A stretch of DNA of 64,000 bases from SAR324 cluster bacterium (GTDB lineage Bacteria; SAR324; NAC60-12): positions 1 through 64,000 of the forward strand of contig JAKUUI010000005.1 in NCBI GenBank assembly GCA_022448485.1. Direction: 5' to 3'. Shown in pieces: positions 45,365-54,661 of the stretch; the stretch's first letter is position 1; every line of letters begins with the position of its first letter. A program made the position numbers and the translations under genes. The notes beneath the pieces are model-generated. The model was not told the origin of the DNA. It searched no databases and saw only the letters and a list, made by a program, of their open reading frames with translations.

Positions 45365-45382
45365 TGGCAAATACCAAGCCAA
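45365..45382 (-). promoter_or_regulatory. Sigma-54-type promoter upstream of glnA
   Basis: On the minus strand this reads TTGGCTTGGTATTTGCCA: a -24 TGGC and a -12 TTGC with the GG and GC doublets ten bases apart, the required RpoN spacing. It lies 77 bases upstream of the glnA ATG. This fits nitrogen-regulated glnA promoters; rpoN and ntrC are not in the window. Confidence 0.65.
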
Positions 45383-45619
45383 AAATCATCCTGCTGATAT
45401 TACATGTATTTAATTATTTTTACAAGAAAATTAGCATATTATTTAAGCAACTGCATATAATTTAGTCAAATAAAGAATTCCAATACACCATGAACATGCA
45501 AAGAGAAAATAATTTGCCAGCGATTTTAAAGCTAATATCGCATGAGTTCTGGTATATTGCTTGCTTTGCTCAAAGCCTATATAAATAAAATCAAAAACTG
45601 TAATTTTTCTGGTTCATCT

Positions 45620-46390
45620 ATGAGTGGCATGACCAGCCTTGTCCAGGCGGCAGGCGTAATTGAGCATAAAATGGAAACTGTTTCCAACAACTTGGCAAAC
45701 GTCAACACAGTCGGTTTCAAAGAAGATCAGCCATCATTTAGGGAGGTTCTTTCCACTGTACAACGGATTGCTCCGGAATCCCTGGAAGAGCGCTTTTTGT
45801 CGCACGAATATCTTGATGACTATGTAGGCATGGACAAATCTGCCGTGGTTGTAGATGAGGTGGGGAAGAATTTCGAGCCTGGACGGATGCGTTCCACGGG
45901 TAATGATCTGGATTTTGCACTGGCCAACGAAGGATTTTTTACTATTGCAACTCCTCAAGGAGAGCGTTTTACACGAGCCGGTAATTTTCAACTTGATTCT
46001 ACAGGCCGCGTTGTCACAAATGACGGTTTTCCGGTTTTAGGTAATAATGGCGCAATCACCATTAAAGAAGGTTCTGTTCATGTCAACGAAAGTGGACAAC
46101 TTAGTGTAGATGGAATAATTTTGGACAGCTTCCATTTGGTACGTTTCCGTAATCAAGATAAATTGCAGAAGCTCGGACAGGGATTTTTTGCACCGATTAA
46201 CATCAATGATGTGCCGATCACTTCTGATGAAATCCGGATACAGCAAGGAATGCTTGAAGATTCAAATGTGAACAGCATGCTCGAAATGACTCGCATGATC
46301 ACGGCGACACGTGCCTATGAGTCGGTACACCGTGCACTTTCGAGAATTGATAAATTAGATGAGAAAGCCATCAGCATGGTTCAAGCGTAA
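45620..46390 (+). CDS. flgF: Flagellar basal-body rod protein FlgF
   Basis: A flagellar rod/hook-family protein of about 256 residues, exported to build the proximal rod. The N-terminal signature is SNNLANVNTVGFKEDQPSF, the middle has FALANEGFFTIATPQGERFTRAGNF, and the C terminus EMTRMITATRAYESVHRALS forms the coiled helix. I choose ATG 45620 (MSGMTSLVQ) because it gives the usual length; the track start 45542 adds 26 residues of uncertain reality. Between flgF and flgG there are 62 bases, same strand. Confidence 0.9.
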   Translation: MSGMTSLVQAAGVIEHKMETVSNNLANVNTVGFKEDQPSFREVLSTVQRIAPESLEERFLSHEYLDDYVGMDKSAVVVDEVGKNFEPGRMRSTGNDLDFALANEGFFTIATPQGERFTRAGNFQLDSTGRVVTNDGFPVLGNNGAITIKEGSVHVNESGQLSVDGIILDSFHLVRFRNQDKLQKLGQGFFAPININDVPITSDEIRIQQGMLEDSNVNSMLEMTRMITATRAYESVHRALSRIDKLDEKAISMVQA

Positions 46391-46452
46391 TTTTATGTTA
46401 CGAATATTTAAACCACAATTTATGATAATCTGATTCAGGAGTTTACCGCTTT

Positions 46453-47241
46453 ATGATGCGTGCACTTTATACGGCTGCTACCGGAATGAAAGCCCAGCAG
46501 AGAAACATCGATACAACTGCCAACAACTTGGCAAACGTTAACACCACAGGTTTTAAAAAGAGCAAGGTCCAGTTTCAGGATTTACTTTATTACAATGAGC
46601 GCAGCGCCGGTGTTCCATCATCAGTTTCCACCCAGGTTCCGGTCGGAATTCATGTGGGGCATGGTGTGAAGTACGTCAGCATTGATAAGGTGCACACTCA
46701 GGGCAATCTGGAAAATACCGGCAATGATTTGGATATGAGTATTGACGGGATAGGGTTTTTCCAAATTCTCCAACCAAATGGAATAATCGCTTATTCACGC
46801 GATGGTCACTTCAATGTGGACGGAATGGGTCGCCTGGTGACAAATGACGGAATGCTGATGGATCCTGAAATAAATATTCCGATTGATACCAGAAAAGTAC
46901 AAGTCGGAATAGATGGAACTGTATCTGTATTTTTGCGAGATGAAAATTTACCTGAAGCACTCGGCAGCATTCAGTTAGCACGCTTCCAGAATCCTGCTGG
47001 TCTGACACCAATCGGAAAAAACCTTTATCTCTCTACTCCAGCTTCTGGAAATGCTGTCGTGGATGCACCTGGTTCAAGTAACATGGGATCTATCACACAG
47101 GGGTTCTTAGAGCGTTCAAATGTGTCATTAGTTGAAGAAATGGTAAATATGATTACTGCGCAGCGGGCTTATGAGGTGAACTCCAAAGCCATCCAGTCTG
47201 CTGATGAAATGCTGCAAAATACCAACAATCTGATTCGGTAG
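46453..47241 (+). CDS. flgG: Flagellar distal rod protein FlgG
   Basis: A 262-residue distal-rod protein; N terminus MMRALYTAATGMKAQQRNID and NNLANVNTTGFKKS, middle NDLDMSIDGIGFFQI, C terminus EEMVNMITAQRAYEVNSKAIQ. This matches FlgG in size and motif. A CAGGAG lies 13 bases before the ATG, a long but workable distance. Second gene of the flgFGAH set. Confidence 0.95.
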   Translation: MMRALYTAATGMKAQQRNIDTTANNLANVNTTGFKKSKVQFQDLLYYNERSAGVPSSVSTQVPVGIHVGHGVKYVSIDKVHTQGNLENTGNDLDMSIDGIGFFQILQPNGIIAYSRDGHFNVDGMGRLVTNDGMLMDPEINIPIDTRKVQVGIDGTVSVFLRDENLPEALGSIQLARFQNPAGLTPIGKNLYLSTPASGNAVVDAPGSSNMGSITQGFLERSNVSLVEEMVNMITAQRAYEVNSKAIQSADEMLQNTNNLIR

Positions 47242-47376
47242 TGAATTAACCCCAAGAACATAAAAACGCAAAGTAAAAGTTTGATAAAAATTAATCAACC
47301 GCAATGGATGCCAAGAAACGCAAAAATACTTGCAGTTCCTTAGTCCACTCGGTTGTTAAAACAACAAGGTTAGTCG

Positions 47377-48366
47377 ATGAAACGTTCTCAGCATCGTTAC
47401 GGATTTTTGATGCTACTAATTTTATTATATTCCGCAACTGCATTTTCCGGCGGAAATAATATTCCTGAAGCTCAGCAAATCAAGATTTTCCTGCCCCAAT
47501 CTTCAGTAATTAACAGCGAAAAATACCGACTCGGCGAGATTGCCCAAATCGAGGGTGAAGATTATCTGCTGTTGGATAATCTTGCAAAAATTATCATCGG
47601 ACGTTCTCCTCTACCCGGAAGAAAATTGACTGTTACCCGCTCCTTGATTCTCTCCCGCTTACGCTCCCACAAAGTCGACATCAAAAACTTTGTTTTTCCA
47701 GGATCAGACTCAACCAGCATTCAAAGAGCAGCACTCAAAATTTCAGGAAAAGACATTGAGCAAGTAGTTCTGAATCACATTAAGGAGTCAAATAATAATC
47801 CGGACTTGAAACCTCGCCTGTTGGCAAAAACTCGTGATATTTTTCTGCCAAGAGGACAGGTAAGCTATGTGATTACTTCAAAAGGAAATATTAAAAAGGA
47901 AGGCGGCTACCGGAATTATGAAGTTGAGTTCAGCATCGATGGCAAAGCATTCAGGAAAGTTTCAGTGCGGACATATTTAAAAATATACAAGGAAGTTTAT
48001 GTTGCACGCAATACTATCAAACGTAACCATATAATTGAGGAATCGGATTTGCTGAAGGTCCGCAAAAATGTGGATCGAATGCCACGTGAATATGTGACAG
48101 ACAAAGAACAGTTAATTGGTAAAATTTCCACACGCACAATCAACCCCAGCGAAGCGATTCGAGGCAACACTGTTACAGCGCCACCGCTGGTGAAATCTGG
48201 AGATCGTTTACAAATTGTTTTTGAAACACCTTTTTTACGCCTTTCTGCTCCCGGAATTTCCCTGGCCAAAGGCCGTAAAGGAGAACGTATTCCAGTGAAA
48301 AATGTTGACAGCAAGATTGTTGTTTTTGCGACTGTTAAAACCAGAAATGTAGTGCTGGTGAATTAA
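47377..48366 (+). CDS. flgA: P-ring assembly chaperone FlgA
   Basis: A 329-residue periplasmic protein with a signal peptide (MKRSQHRYGFLMLLILLYSATAFSG). Its C-terminal SAF-type domain has VYVARNTIKRNHIIEESDL and PREYVTDKEQLIGKISTRTINPSEAIRGN, then RLQIVFETPFLRLSAPG...VKNVDSK. It helps P-ring (FlgI) assembly. Located 135 bases after flgG. flgI itself is not next, unlike the common order flgA-H-I. Confidence 0.88.
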   Translation: MKRSQHRYGFLMLLILLYSATAFSGGNNIPEAQQIKIFLPQSSVINSEKYRLGEIAQIEGEDYLLLDNLAKIIIGRSPLPGRKLTVTRSLILSRLRSHKVDIKNFVFPGSDSTSIQRAALKISGKDIEQVVLNHIKESNNNPDLKPRLLAKTRDIFLPRGQVSYVITSKGNIKKEGGYRNYEVEFSIDGKAFRKVSVRTYLKIYKEVYVARNTIKRNHIIEESDLLKVRKNVDRMPREYVTDKEQLIGKISTRTINPSEAIRGNTVTAPPLVKSGDRLQIVFETPFLRLSAPGISLAKGRKGERIPVKNVDSKIVVFATVKTRNVVLVN

Positions 48367-48405
48367 TAAAGTCAGGTCAATTAAAGATTAATAATTTATT
48401 AAATA

Positions 48406-49176
48406 GTGTCTCGATTATCTTTTCCATTTAAGCGTTTTATTCATTGGTCCCTGTCTACATTTCTGGTCCTGGGCCTCATAGGTTGTACTCCTTCTAGACC
48501 GCAACCCAAGCCGCCTGCTGAAGTTTTGGCCGCAAATGCGGTGAAGAAAATGAAAGACAATTTAAAACGGACTGCAAAACGCTTGAGGCGTAAACGAATT
48601 TCCACCAGCAGAAATCGCTATGAAGGTTCTCTCTGGCGCTATGAATCCTCGTTTGGAAATTTGCTCAGAGATCACCGTGCCCGCTTCCGTGGTGATTTAC
48701 TGAGAATCAATGAGGTGAACTTAATAGTCAACGTGCCTCCTCCCAAAATTGCTTCAGAAGGCCAACCGGCCGGAGGTGCTGAAACAGCAAGCGTTGCTCT
48801 TGAAGCCCTGACGCTCAGAGACTCAATAGAAGAAGAACAAAACGATATTTTAAGAGCCCTGGACGCTCTTTCTGCACGTGTCATCCGGGTGCTCCCGGAT
48901 GGAAACATGATTATCAAAGGTCAAAAAATTGATTATCGCCAGCGCAATCAAGTCCGCTACATTACAACTGTTACTGGGATTTTACGCCCTGCAGACGTAA
49001 ATGATTCAAACATTGTATCCGCCAGCAAACTCGCCAACCCAAACGTTAAAATCAAGCGTCAGCAAAGTAGAAGCTTGGTCCGTAAACGTTTAGAAAAACT
49101 CGCCCCCTTGCTCGGTAAGCAAAAAGCCGGAGTCCTAGGCCGTCTTGGTGAATTGGCCAAAGGTAGCACTCAGTAA
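48406..49176 (+). CDS. flgH: Flagellar L-ring lipoprotein FlgH
   Basis: A 256-residue outer-membrane L-ring subunit with lipobox VLGLIGC. The family features SLWRYESSFGNLLRDHRARFRGDLLRINEVNLIV, then RVLPDGNMIIKGQKI and QVRYITTVTGILRPADVNDSNIVSASKLANPNVKI are present. A basic tail follows that is longer than usual. The start is GTG (48406) without a clear ribosome-binding site. Its neighbours are flgA upstream and the giant cyclase-like gene downstream. Confidence 0.92.
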   Translation: MSRLSFPFKRFIHWSLSTFLVLGLIGCTPSRPQPKPPAEVLAANAVKKMKDNLKRTAKRLRRKRISTSRNRYEGSLWRYESSFGNLLRDHRARFRGDLLRINEVNLIVNVPPPKIASEGQPAGGAETASVALEALTLRDSIEEEQNDILRALDALSARVIRVLPDGNMIIKGQKIDYRQRNQVRYITTVTGILRPADVNDSNIVSASKLANPNVKIKRQQSRSLVRKRLEKLAPLLGKQKAGVLGRLGELAKGSTQ

Positions 49177-49408
49177 CGCGAACTGGGATTTTCCTGTTCT
49201 TTCTTCTCTCTCAGTCTTTTCAGCACTGACAGCATAACCAGCGCTGATTATATTCTAAAAAGCCTCAAAAACTCAACTCCGACTCTTACTGACTGTGTCA
49301 CTCAATACCGAAGAGTCCATAATTTTCATTCCGTTTTTTTCAAGGTTTTGTTATACAGGTAGATATCGATTCAATTTATTTGTTAAATCGCATTTGTTGA
49401 GTAATTTT

Positions 49409-52400
49409 ATGACGACTGATTCGAGCACCGATACATCTTCCCAACTCGACCAACAACTGAAGTTGCTTTGCTCGTTTAATATTCAGGTTCCATGTAATCC
49501 CCAGGGAGATTTTGCTGCCAGCGGATATAAAAAACTTTTGCAGTCCCTCAAAACAACTCAAATCAGTGATTCTTTGCGAGGTTCCTACCACGATGAACAT
49601 TTAAAAAAATGGAAAAAGTACGCACAAAGGGAATTTAATGAGATGGGACGTATAAACCGCTTACGTTTGGAAAGTCTAGTGGAACTTTCTGATGAAAAAA
49701 TGCACCGAACTATGTTTGAATGGATGCTACTTTTTGACATCAATCCGGAAGATTCTGCCCCGTTGGAGGTGCAGGGAAAGACTGGTAAGTTTGATGAAGA
49801 GGGCAAACCTATCTTGCATACTATGACATTCGATGTTTTTCAGAAAGGAGCAATTCACGGTATTGAAGGACTCGAAAGGTTTTTACCTTCTGCCTCAATA
49901 AAGGGAGAAGCAGGAATGGATGCATATCTCGAGGAAGAATTTGCTGGAACAGACCTTGTGAGTCATTTCAAACAAGGTTCAGGGCACCTGATCAAGGCCC
50001 TGACAACTATTGGAAGTTTAGGTGGAATCGGACATAAACCTGATTCTGATATGGATGCACAGATTATTATCAACACAAATCCGGAATTTAAATTTAACTG
50101 GAATGACGCAGATTATTTAGTAGCTCTGATTGCAAATGTGATTGAGTGTTTTTATGAAGACTATTACCGCAATGGATTGAAAGCTGAAGAACGAACAAAA
50201 ATATATAAAACGGCCATTCAAACTTTAAATGAGCAATGCAGTGGCAGCTTAAACGAGGAAGAACAGCGCGTGATTGAATTTATCTTTGCCAGTAGCTACC
50301 GCAAGGAATTACGTAAATTGATTCAAGAACATTTACAAAAACGGCCAGCAGAAGAACAACAACAATTCTTCCAGAAGTCTGTCATTAAAACTTTGAATAA
50401 ATTCCCTGATTGTGAGGAATTGCTGGAACCACTTAATAATTTTTTCTCTTTTATGAAAAAAGACGGTGGTAATTTACAGCGGGAGGCCTTCCCCTATTCT
50501 TTAAAGCAATTCAGTAAAGAAAAGATACTAAATTGGTTGGTGTACTATTACCGCACCACTTTTCTGGATGAGGCTGGTGCTCGTCAAGTTTTGTGGCGTT
50601 ATGCTGTCAGTAACAACCTGACACCGGAGTCTCTTCCGGAAGAGAAGCAGAATGAATGTTTTTTGAGCAGCTTGACAAATAATTCTCAGCTGTCACAACT
50701 CTTGACCGATTTTTTTGTGCACCTTTCCAGTAAGGTGGCTTTTGCTTCCCGGACTAAAGTTTCGAGGGCTATACAAACACTTAAACAGCATTTCAACTCC
50801 AAGAATCTAACTATTGAAGAAGGACTGGAAAAGAGGATTTTATCGAAACTTGAAATAAAATACAGTTCACGGACCGTTGAGATGATTGAAATTTTTTCAG
50901 ACGGACAAGCCAAAGATCTTGAAGCTGAAATTGAATATCCGTTACATCTCAAAATCCAGCAGGTCGAGGCTTACATGGCCAAAAAATATCCAATCGCCGA
51001 AATTCATTTTTTTGCTAACATTATGCGTAAGCAGCGCAGCGGGAAGCATACTCCTTTTTTGGTCTCTCCGGAAGGAAGCATGGCTTATGCACTGATGCTT
51101 AACGATTTTCTGCTCAACCCTGCGACAATGATCTGTGGCACTACACCAATGCCTTTTGATCTACCGAAAAATTTTAAAATCCTCTCTTCAATTGGAGTTT
51201 TTCCTGAAGCGGAATGGACTCTAAAACAGAACCTTGCTGCAGAATATATAAAAACATCTAAACCTGCAGAAAATGATGGTGGGGAAAGTCCGGTAAAAGT
51301 GGGTACGCCAGATAAGAAGCAAATACTGGATGAGGAAACAGAATCATTTGTCTTGGGGAAACTACCAAATTGGGGTGAAATAATCATTCCGCGTGAAATG
51401 TTTTTGGGACATGCAATTCCTATCTTTTTAAGGGAAAGTGAGAAAATCAGTCACAGGAACCTTCCCAAAGCTTTGCTCAATTGTTGGTGGCTGGAAATGA
51501 TTGTCTGCATTGATGAAGAAGATGAACTGCCTACAAGTTTGACCCGACTATTGTGGAATCCAGAGGGACGTTACTTTATTCGAGAAAATCGTAAAGGACC
51601 TCTGATTGATGCTATTATCAAGATGGAAGAAAACTACCCTGCTTTGCAGTTGGACCCGTGGTGGTTGAAATTTACTGAAATGCTAGTGCGTTTTGAAAGC
51701 TATGAACAAGAGGAGGAGGAACCGGATTTTGAACTCAACACGCTATCTGAAACTCAAAAAAATATTGTTTTTTGCTTTACACAACACATTCGAATTTCTG
51801 ATGTTATCAATTTTGGTGATGAAGGGAATCCGGTCCGGCTTGGCGAAAATGCAACTTGGCGCACCAGAGCCCTAGTTGATTTTTATAACATTTTCTTCTC
51901 TATACGTGAAGACCGTCGGGAACTAATTCGCTTTTCAGAGGGAAGGGATGATGCAGGCAACAAAATGGAAAAAATACTCAAGAATCTTTTTCTTGAGTCA
52001 ATGAACCGGGTTGAGAAAAAACTTTGCAATATTGGACATGGTCGCGCACTTAGGCAAATATCCAATCAGCTGGCACGCTTGAGTGAGGAAGGCTTTGATA
52101 AAGAGAAGGCAACCAACATTCTCAGTCCTCTACTGGACGTTGTCAACCAGCGTGTATCAATTGAAGACCGGAAGGTGTTGGTAAAACTTAAAAAGAAAAT
52201 TCCACTCAACAAAATTGAGCAAATGCAGGTCAAGATCGTATACGAGGAATTGCAAAAACTGAAAAGCGTGCAAGGCAACATTGTTGATTATTTTAATCAA
52301 TTCAATTTAAAAATGGAGGAAAGCTGGGTCAGAAAAACCATCACAAATGCAAAGGTAAAGATTGCAGGTAACCCCTTGGAAAATGTGATATTCAAATTCC

Positions 52401-53266
52401 ATTTTGAAAGAAACTTTGAAAGAAAACATTTTCAGGTGCCTTTGCCGATCTCAAAGTGTTTGAGTATTCCAAGATCGCGGATAAAAGTTGATTTTGTGCG
52501 GAAGAGTGGAAAGTGGCAATTCAGTTCAATGCTAAGCAGCAAAGAAACTGACGGCGGCGAAATTGGTGTGGAAACGGTAATACCGATGTTTGAGGCAAAC
52601 CTGGTGGAAGGCATAGCCCGCTGTACTTTTAGTGGTTATGTTGGTTTTGGCGGGGAAGATCTTTCGACCTTTGAAAAACCTGTGGCTCAGGTTCATAGTG
52701 ATGTCGCAATGAATTCAATATCAAGCGGTGCATTGTTCACATTGGCTGCTGAAATAAAAACTTTTTTCTCGCCATTTCACGTTTCATCGCGGGAACTAAT
52801 GGAAAACAAACATTACATCCGAGATATTTTGATGGTCTGCAATGTCAACAAACTCAATATAATTTCGGCAATAGTACGTGATAATCTTGGTGAGCAATTT
52901 GTGATTAATTATGATATTCGAAAAATTATAATCAAGAAGGTTCCACCCAAATTAAGAATTGGCGGAGATACAGCCCTGGCTGAGTTTTTTATGCGAATCA
53001 ACAGCAGGGAGTGCCGTATTTTGTTTATGCGACATTTATCAACCCTGAAAATTCCATTATTAGCCTCTAACCCGCCTCATTTGAAAATTTGGGTCAATGG
53101 TTCAAATTACAAATTCCCAATTTCCCCAAAATTTCAGCAGAAATATCTCAACGGGATTGCCAACAAACTCTGGCCTAATGATTCGATTGGTACAAGAGAA
53201 CATTTGCAGCCACATCCCTTGACTAGAACATTTGATGAGATCGGCAGAGCATCGCTATATGGCTAA
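49409..53266 (+). CDS. Giant class I adenylate cyclase-like nucleotidyltransferase
   Basis: A protein of about 1285 residues starting at ATG 49409 (the track GTG at 49295 is upstream and less likely). Near residues 202-216 it has GSLGGIGHKPDSDMDAQIII. This is the G-S-x(n)-G-x-x-x-S-D-x-D pattern of class I (CyaA-type) adenylate cyclases and other Pol-beta-like nucleotidyltransferases, with the metal-binding Asp pair. About 345 residues later SPEGSMAYALMLNDFLLNPATMICG resembles the second conserved block of class I cyclases, whose sequences typically read A-L-L-x-D-E-F-Y-R-T-A. The rest is unrecognised. I infer ATP-to-cAMP or a related nucleotidyl transfer, unproven. It directly follows flgH and precedes a 411-residue unknown gene. 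Confidence 0.62.
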   Translation: MTTDSSTDTSSQLDQQLKLLCSFNIQVPCNPQGDFAASGYKKLLQSLKTTQISDSLRGSYHDEHLKKWKKYAQREFNEMGRINRLRLESLVELSDEKMHRTMFEWMLLFDINPEDSAPLEVQGKTGKFDEEGKPILHTMTFDVFQKGAIHGIEGLERFLPSASIKGEAGMDAYLEEEFAGTDLVSHFKQGSGHLIKALTTIGSLGGIGHKPDSDMDAQIIINTNPEFKFNWNDADYLVALIANVIECFYEDYYRNGLKAEERTKIYKTAIQTLNEQCSGSLNEEEQRVIEFIFASSYRKELRKLIQEHLQKRPAEEQQQFFQKSVIKTLNKFPDCEELLEPLNNFFSFMKKDGGNLQREAFPYSLKQFSKEKILNWLVYYYRTTFLDEAGARQVLWRYAVSNNLTPESLPEEKQNECFLSSLTNNSQLSQLLTDFFVHLSSKVAFASRTKVSRAIQTLKQHFNSKNLTIEEGLEKRILSKLEIKYSSRTVEMIEIFSDGQAKDLEAEIEYPLHLKIQQVEAYMAKKYPIAEIHFFANIMRKQRSGKHTPFLVSPEGSMAYALMLNDFLLNPATMICGTTPMPFDLPKNFKILSSIGVFPEAEWTLKQNLAAEYIKTSKPAENDGGESPVKVGTPDKKQILDEETESFVLGKLPNWGEIIIPREMFLGHAIPIFLRESEKISHRNLPKALLNCWWLEMIVCIDEEDELPTSLTRLLWNPEGRYFIRENRKGPLIDAIIKMEENYPALQLDPWWLKFTEMLVRFESYEQEEEEPDFELNTLSETQKNIVFCFTQHIRISDVINFGDEGNPVRLGENATWRTRALVDFYNIFFSIREDRRELIRFSEGRDDAGNKMEKILKNLFLESMNRVEKKLCNIGHGRALRQISNQLARLSEEGFDKEKATNILSPLLDVVNQRVSIEDRKVLVKLKKKIPLNKIEQMQVKIVYEELQKLKSVQGNIVDYFNQFNLKMEESWVRKTITNAKVKIAGNPLENVIFKFHFERNFERKHFQVPLPISKCLSIPRSRIKVDFVRKSGKWQFSSMLSSKETDGGEIGVETVIPMFEANLVEGIARCTFSGYVGFGGEDLSTFEKPVAQVHSDVAMNSISSGALFTLAAEIKTFFSPFHVSSRELMENKHYIRDILMVCNVNKLNIISAIVRDNLGEQFVINYDIRKIIIKKVPPKLRIGGDTALAEFFMRINSRECRILFMRHLSTLKIPLLASNPPHLKIWVNGSNYKFPISPKFQQKYLNGIANKLWPNDSIGTREHLQPHPLTRTFDEIGRASLYG

Positions 53267-53269
53267 TTT

Positions 53270-53283
53270 CATCTGATCAGATG
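53270..53283. repeat. Perfect 14-base palindrome after the cyclase-like gene
   Basis: CATCTGATCAGATG, four bases after the stop codon and about 110 bases before the next gene. It could be a short hairpin or a dyad protein site; no T tract follows. Confidence 0.35.
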
Positions 53284-53392
53284 TAGGTGACGTGAATCAG
53301 AACAGAAAAAAGTTTCCATATCAAACCATTGTCCGTATAATGGCACTATCAGGTGATTTGAAATTTTTATAACCAAGTTCCTTAGCTAAAAC

Positions 53393-54628
53393 ATGGCCTC
53401 AAAAGAACCGAAAGAAAATCCTAATACACCCAATATAAATTTCATCGGTTTTCAAAAACAACTTCGTGAAATTGCCAAAGATATTAAACAATCTAATAAA
53501 AAAACCGGGCTTAATAAAATTTTTGGAGGCAAACAGGAAAATCCGCTTGTAGACGGAAGTATCCTGCTGAGTGAAGCTCCAGATAACAAAGAGGTCTCAA
53601 AGTTAATCAAAAACTTAGATAGCAACCCAACCAATTCTCTGGCTCGTTTGCGCCTAGTGAATGTTGTGTTGGGAGTCCGCAAAGATCATCACCTGCAAAC
53701 TCACCTAGACATGATGCTGCAGGCTTCAATTCCTATTTATCTCGGGGATATCTCTCCAACTTTTCTGCAGGCAGTTGTGCATGCTTATCGTTCTTATTTG
53801 GAGCGTCTGGCAAATATTCACAAACATAAAATGATGGCCATTAGGTCAGAAGAATTAAAAAATGTAAACATGAGTGGGATAGATGTAGATGACGAATTCA
53901 CCGAAGATTCACATGTTAATGATATTGCTTCAGTGAAAACCGAAATTCAAATTGCAGAGGCTTTGATAGAAAATTGTGAATCAGTAATTCAAAATATAAA
54001 AACCAAGATGACTTTATCCCTTTCACATGAAGAAATTGAGGAACTGATTGCTGGAGAAAAAGCATCCAGTTCTTTTTTTGGTGGAGTCGAAGAAAAAGTA
54101 GATCCAAACAAGCAGAACATGATTATAAGTAAAGCTGTACAGGCGATTGAAATGCTTAAACAGATTCCTTTGCTGCAGGGTGCTGGACTTGATTTGGCAC
54201 AACAGTTGGGTCGAATTGACAACAAACTGACTTATCCACTGGTTATGGAGGGGCGAATTCATATGCAGGCCCTCAATTATCAATTATTACGGGTTGAGAG
54301 TGGTGACCGCAGTGCACAAGAAAACATGGCTCCTGTCTACAATCTCGCTGTTGTGGCTTACCGCAAAGCATTAAAACTTACATCAAAAAAAACTCCCAAA
54401 AAAGCTGATCTTCCAGTGCTGACAGAGTTCGGAAACATCACCTATTATGGTTTTATTCACCGTGACAGGATGCGCTTTACCGAGGAAGGTATAAAGACTT
54501 TGGTTAAGTTAGGAAAAGATTCTGTGGATGCTGCTGTGAATATTGATGATAGTTTTGTTCCACTGCAAAAACGTTTAGAGACCTCAATGAATGAACTCAC
54601 TGGACATGAGGCAGAAGTTCAGTCATAA
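53393..54628 (+). CDS. Hypothetical protein, companion of the cyclase-like gene
   Basis: A 411-residue soluble protein with no signal peptide, acidic overall and mainly helical (for example TEIQIAEALIENCESVIQNIKTKM, SKAVQAIEMLKQIPLLQG). A C-terminal part (LPVLTEFGNITYYGFIHRDRMRFTEEGIKTL) is the most conserved-looking. I do not recognise a domain. It lies 126 bases downstream of the cyclase-like gene on the same strand, so the two may form a unit. tilS begins 33 bases later. Confidence 0.6.
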   Translation: MASKEPKENPNTPNINFIGFQKQLREIAKDIKQSNKKTGLNKIFGGKQENPLVDGSILLSEAPDNKEVSKLIKNLDSNPTNSLARLRLVNVVLGVRKDHHLQTHLDMMLQASIPIYLGDISPTFLQAVVHAYRSYLERLANIHKHKMMAIRSEELKNVNMSGIDVDDEFTEDSHVNDIASVKTEIQIAEALIENCESVIQNIKTKMTLSLSHEEIEELIAGEKASSSFFGGVEEKVDPNKQNMIISKAVQAIEMLKQIPLLQGAGLDLAQQLGRIDNKLTYPLVMEGRIHMQALNYQLLRVESGDRSAQENMAPVYNLAVVAYRKALKLTSKKTPKKADLPVLTEFGNITYYGFIHRDRMRFTEEGIKTLVKLGKDSVDAAVNIDDSFVPLQKRLETSMNELTGHEAEVQS

Positions 54629-54661
54629 ATCAGATTAAGTGAGCTTAACACGGATCTTCAT

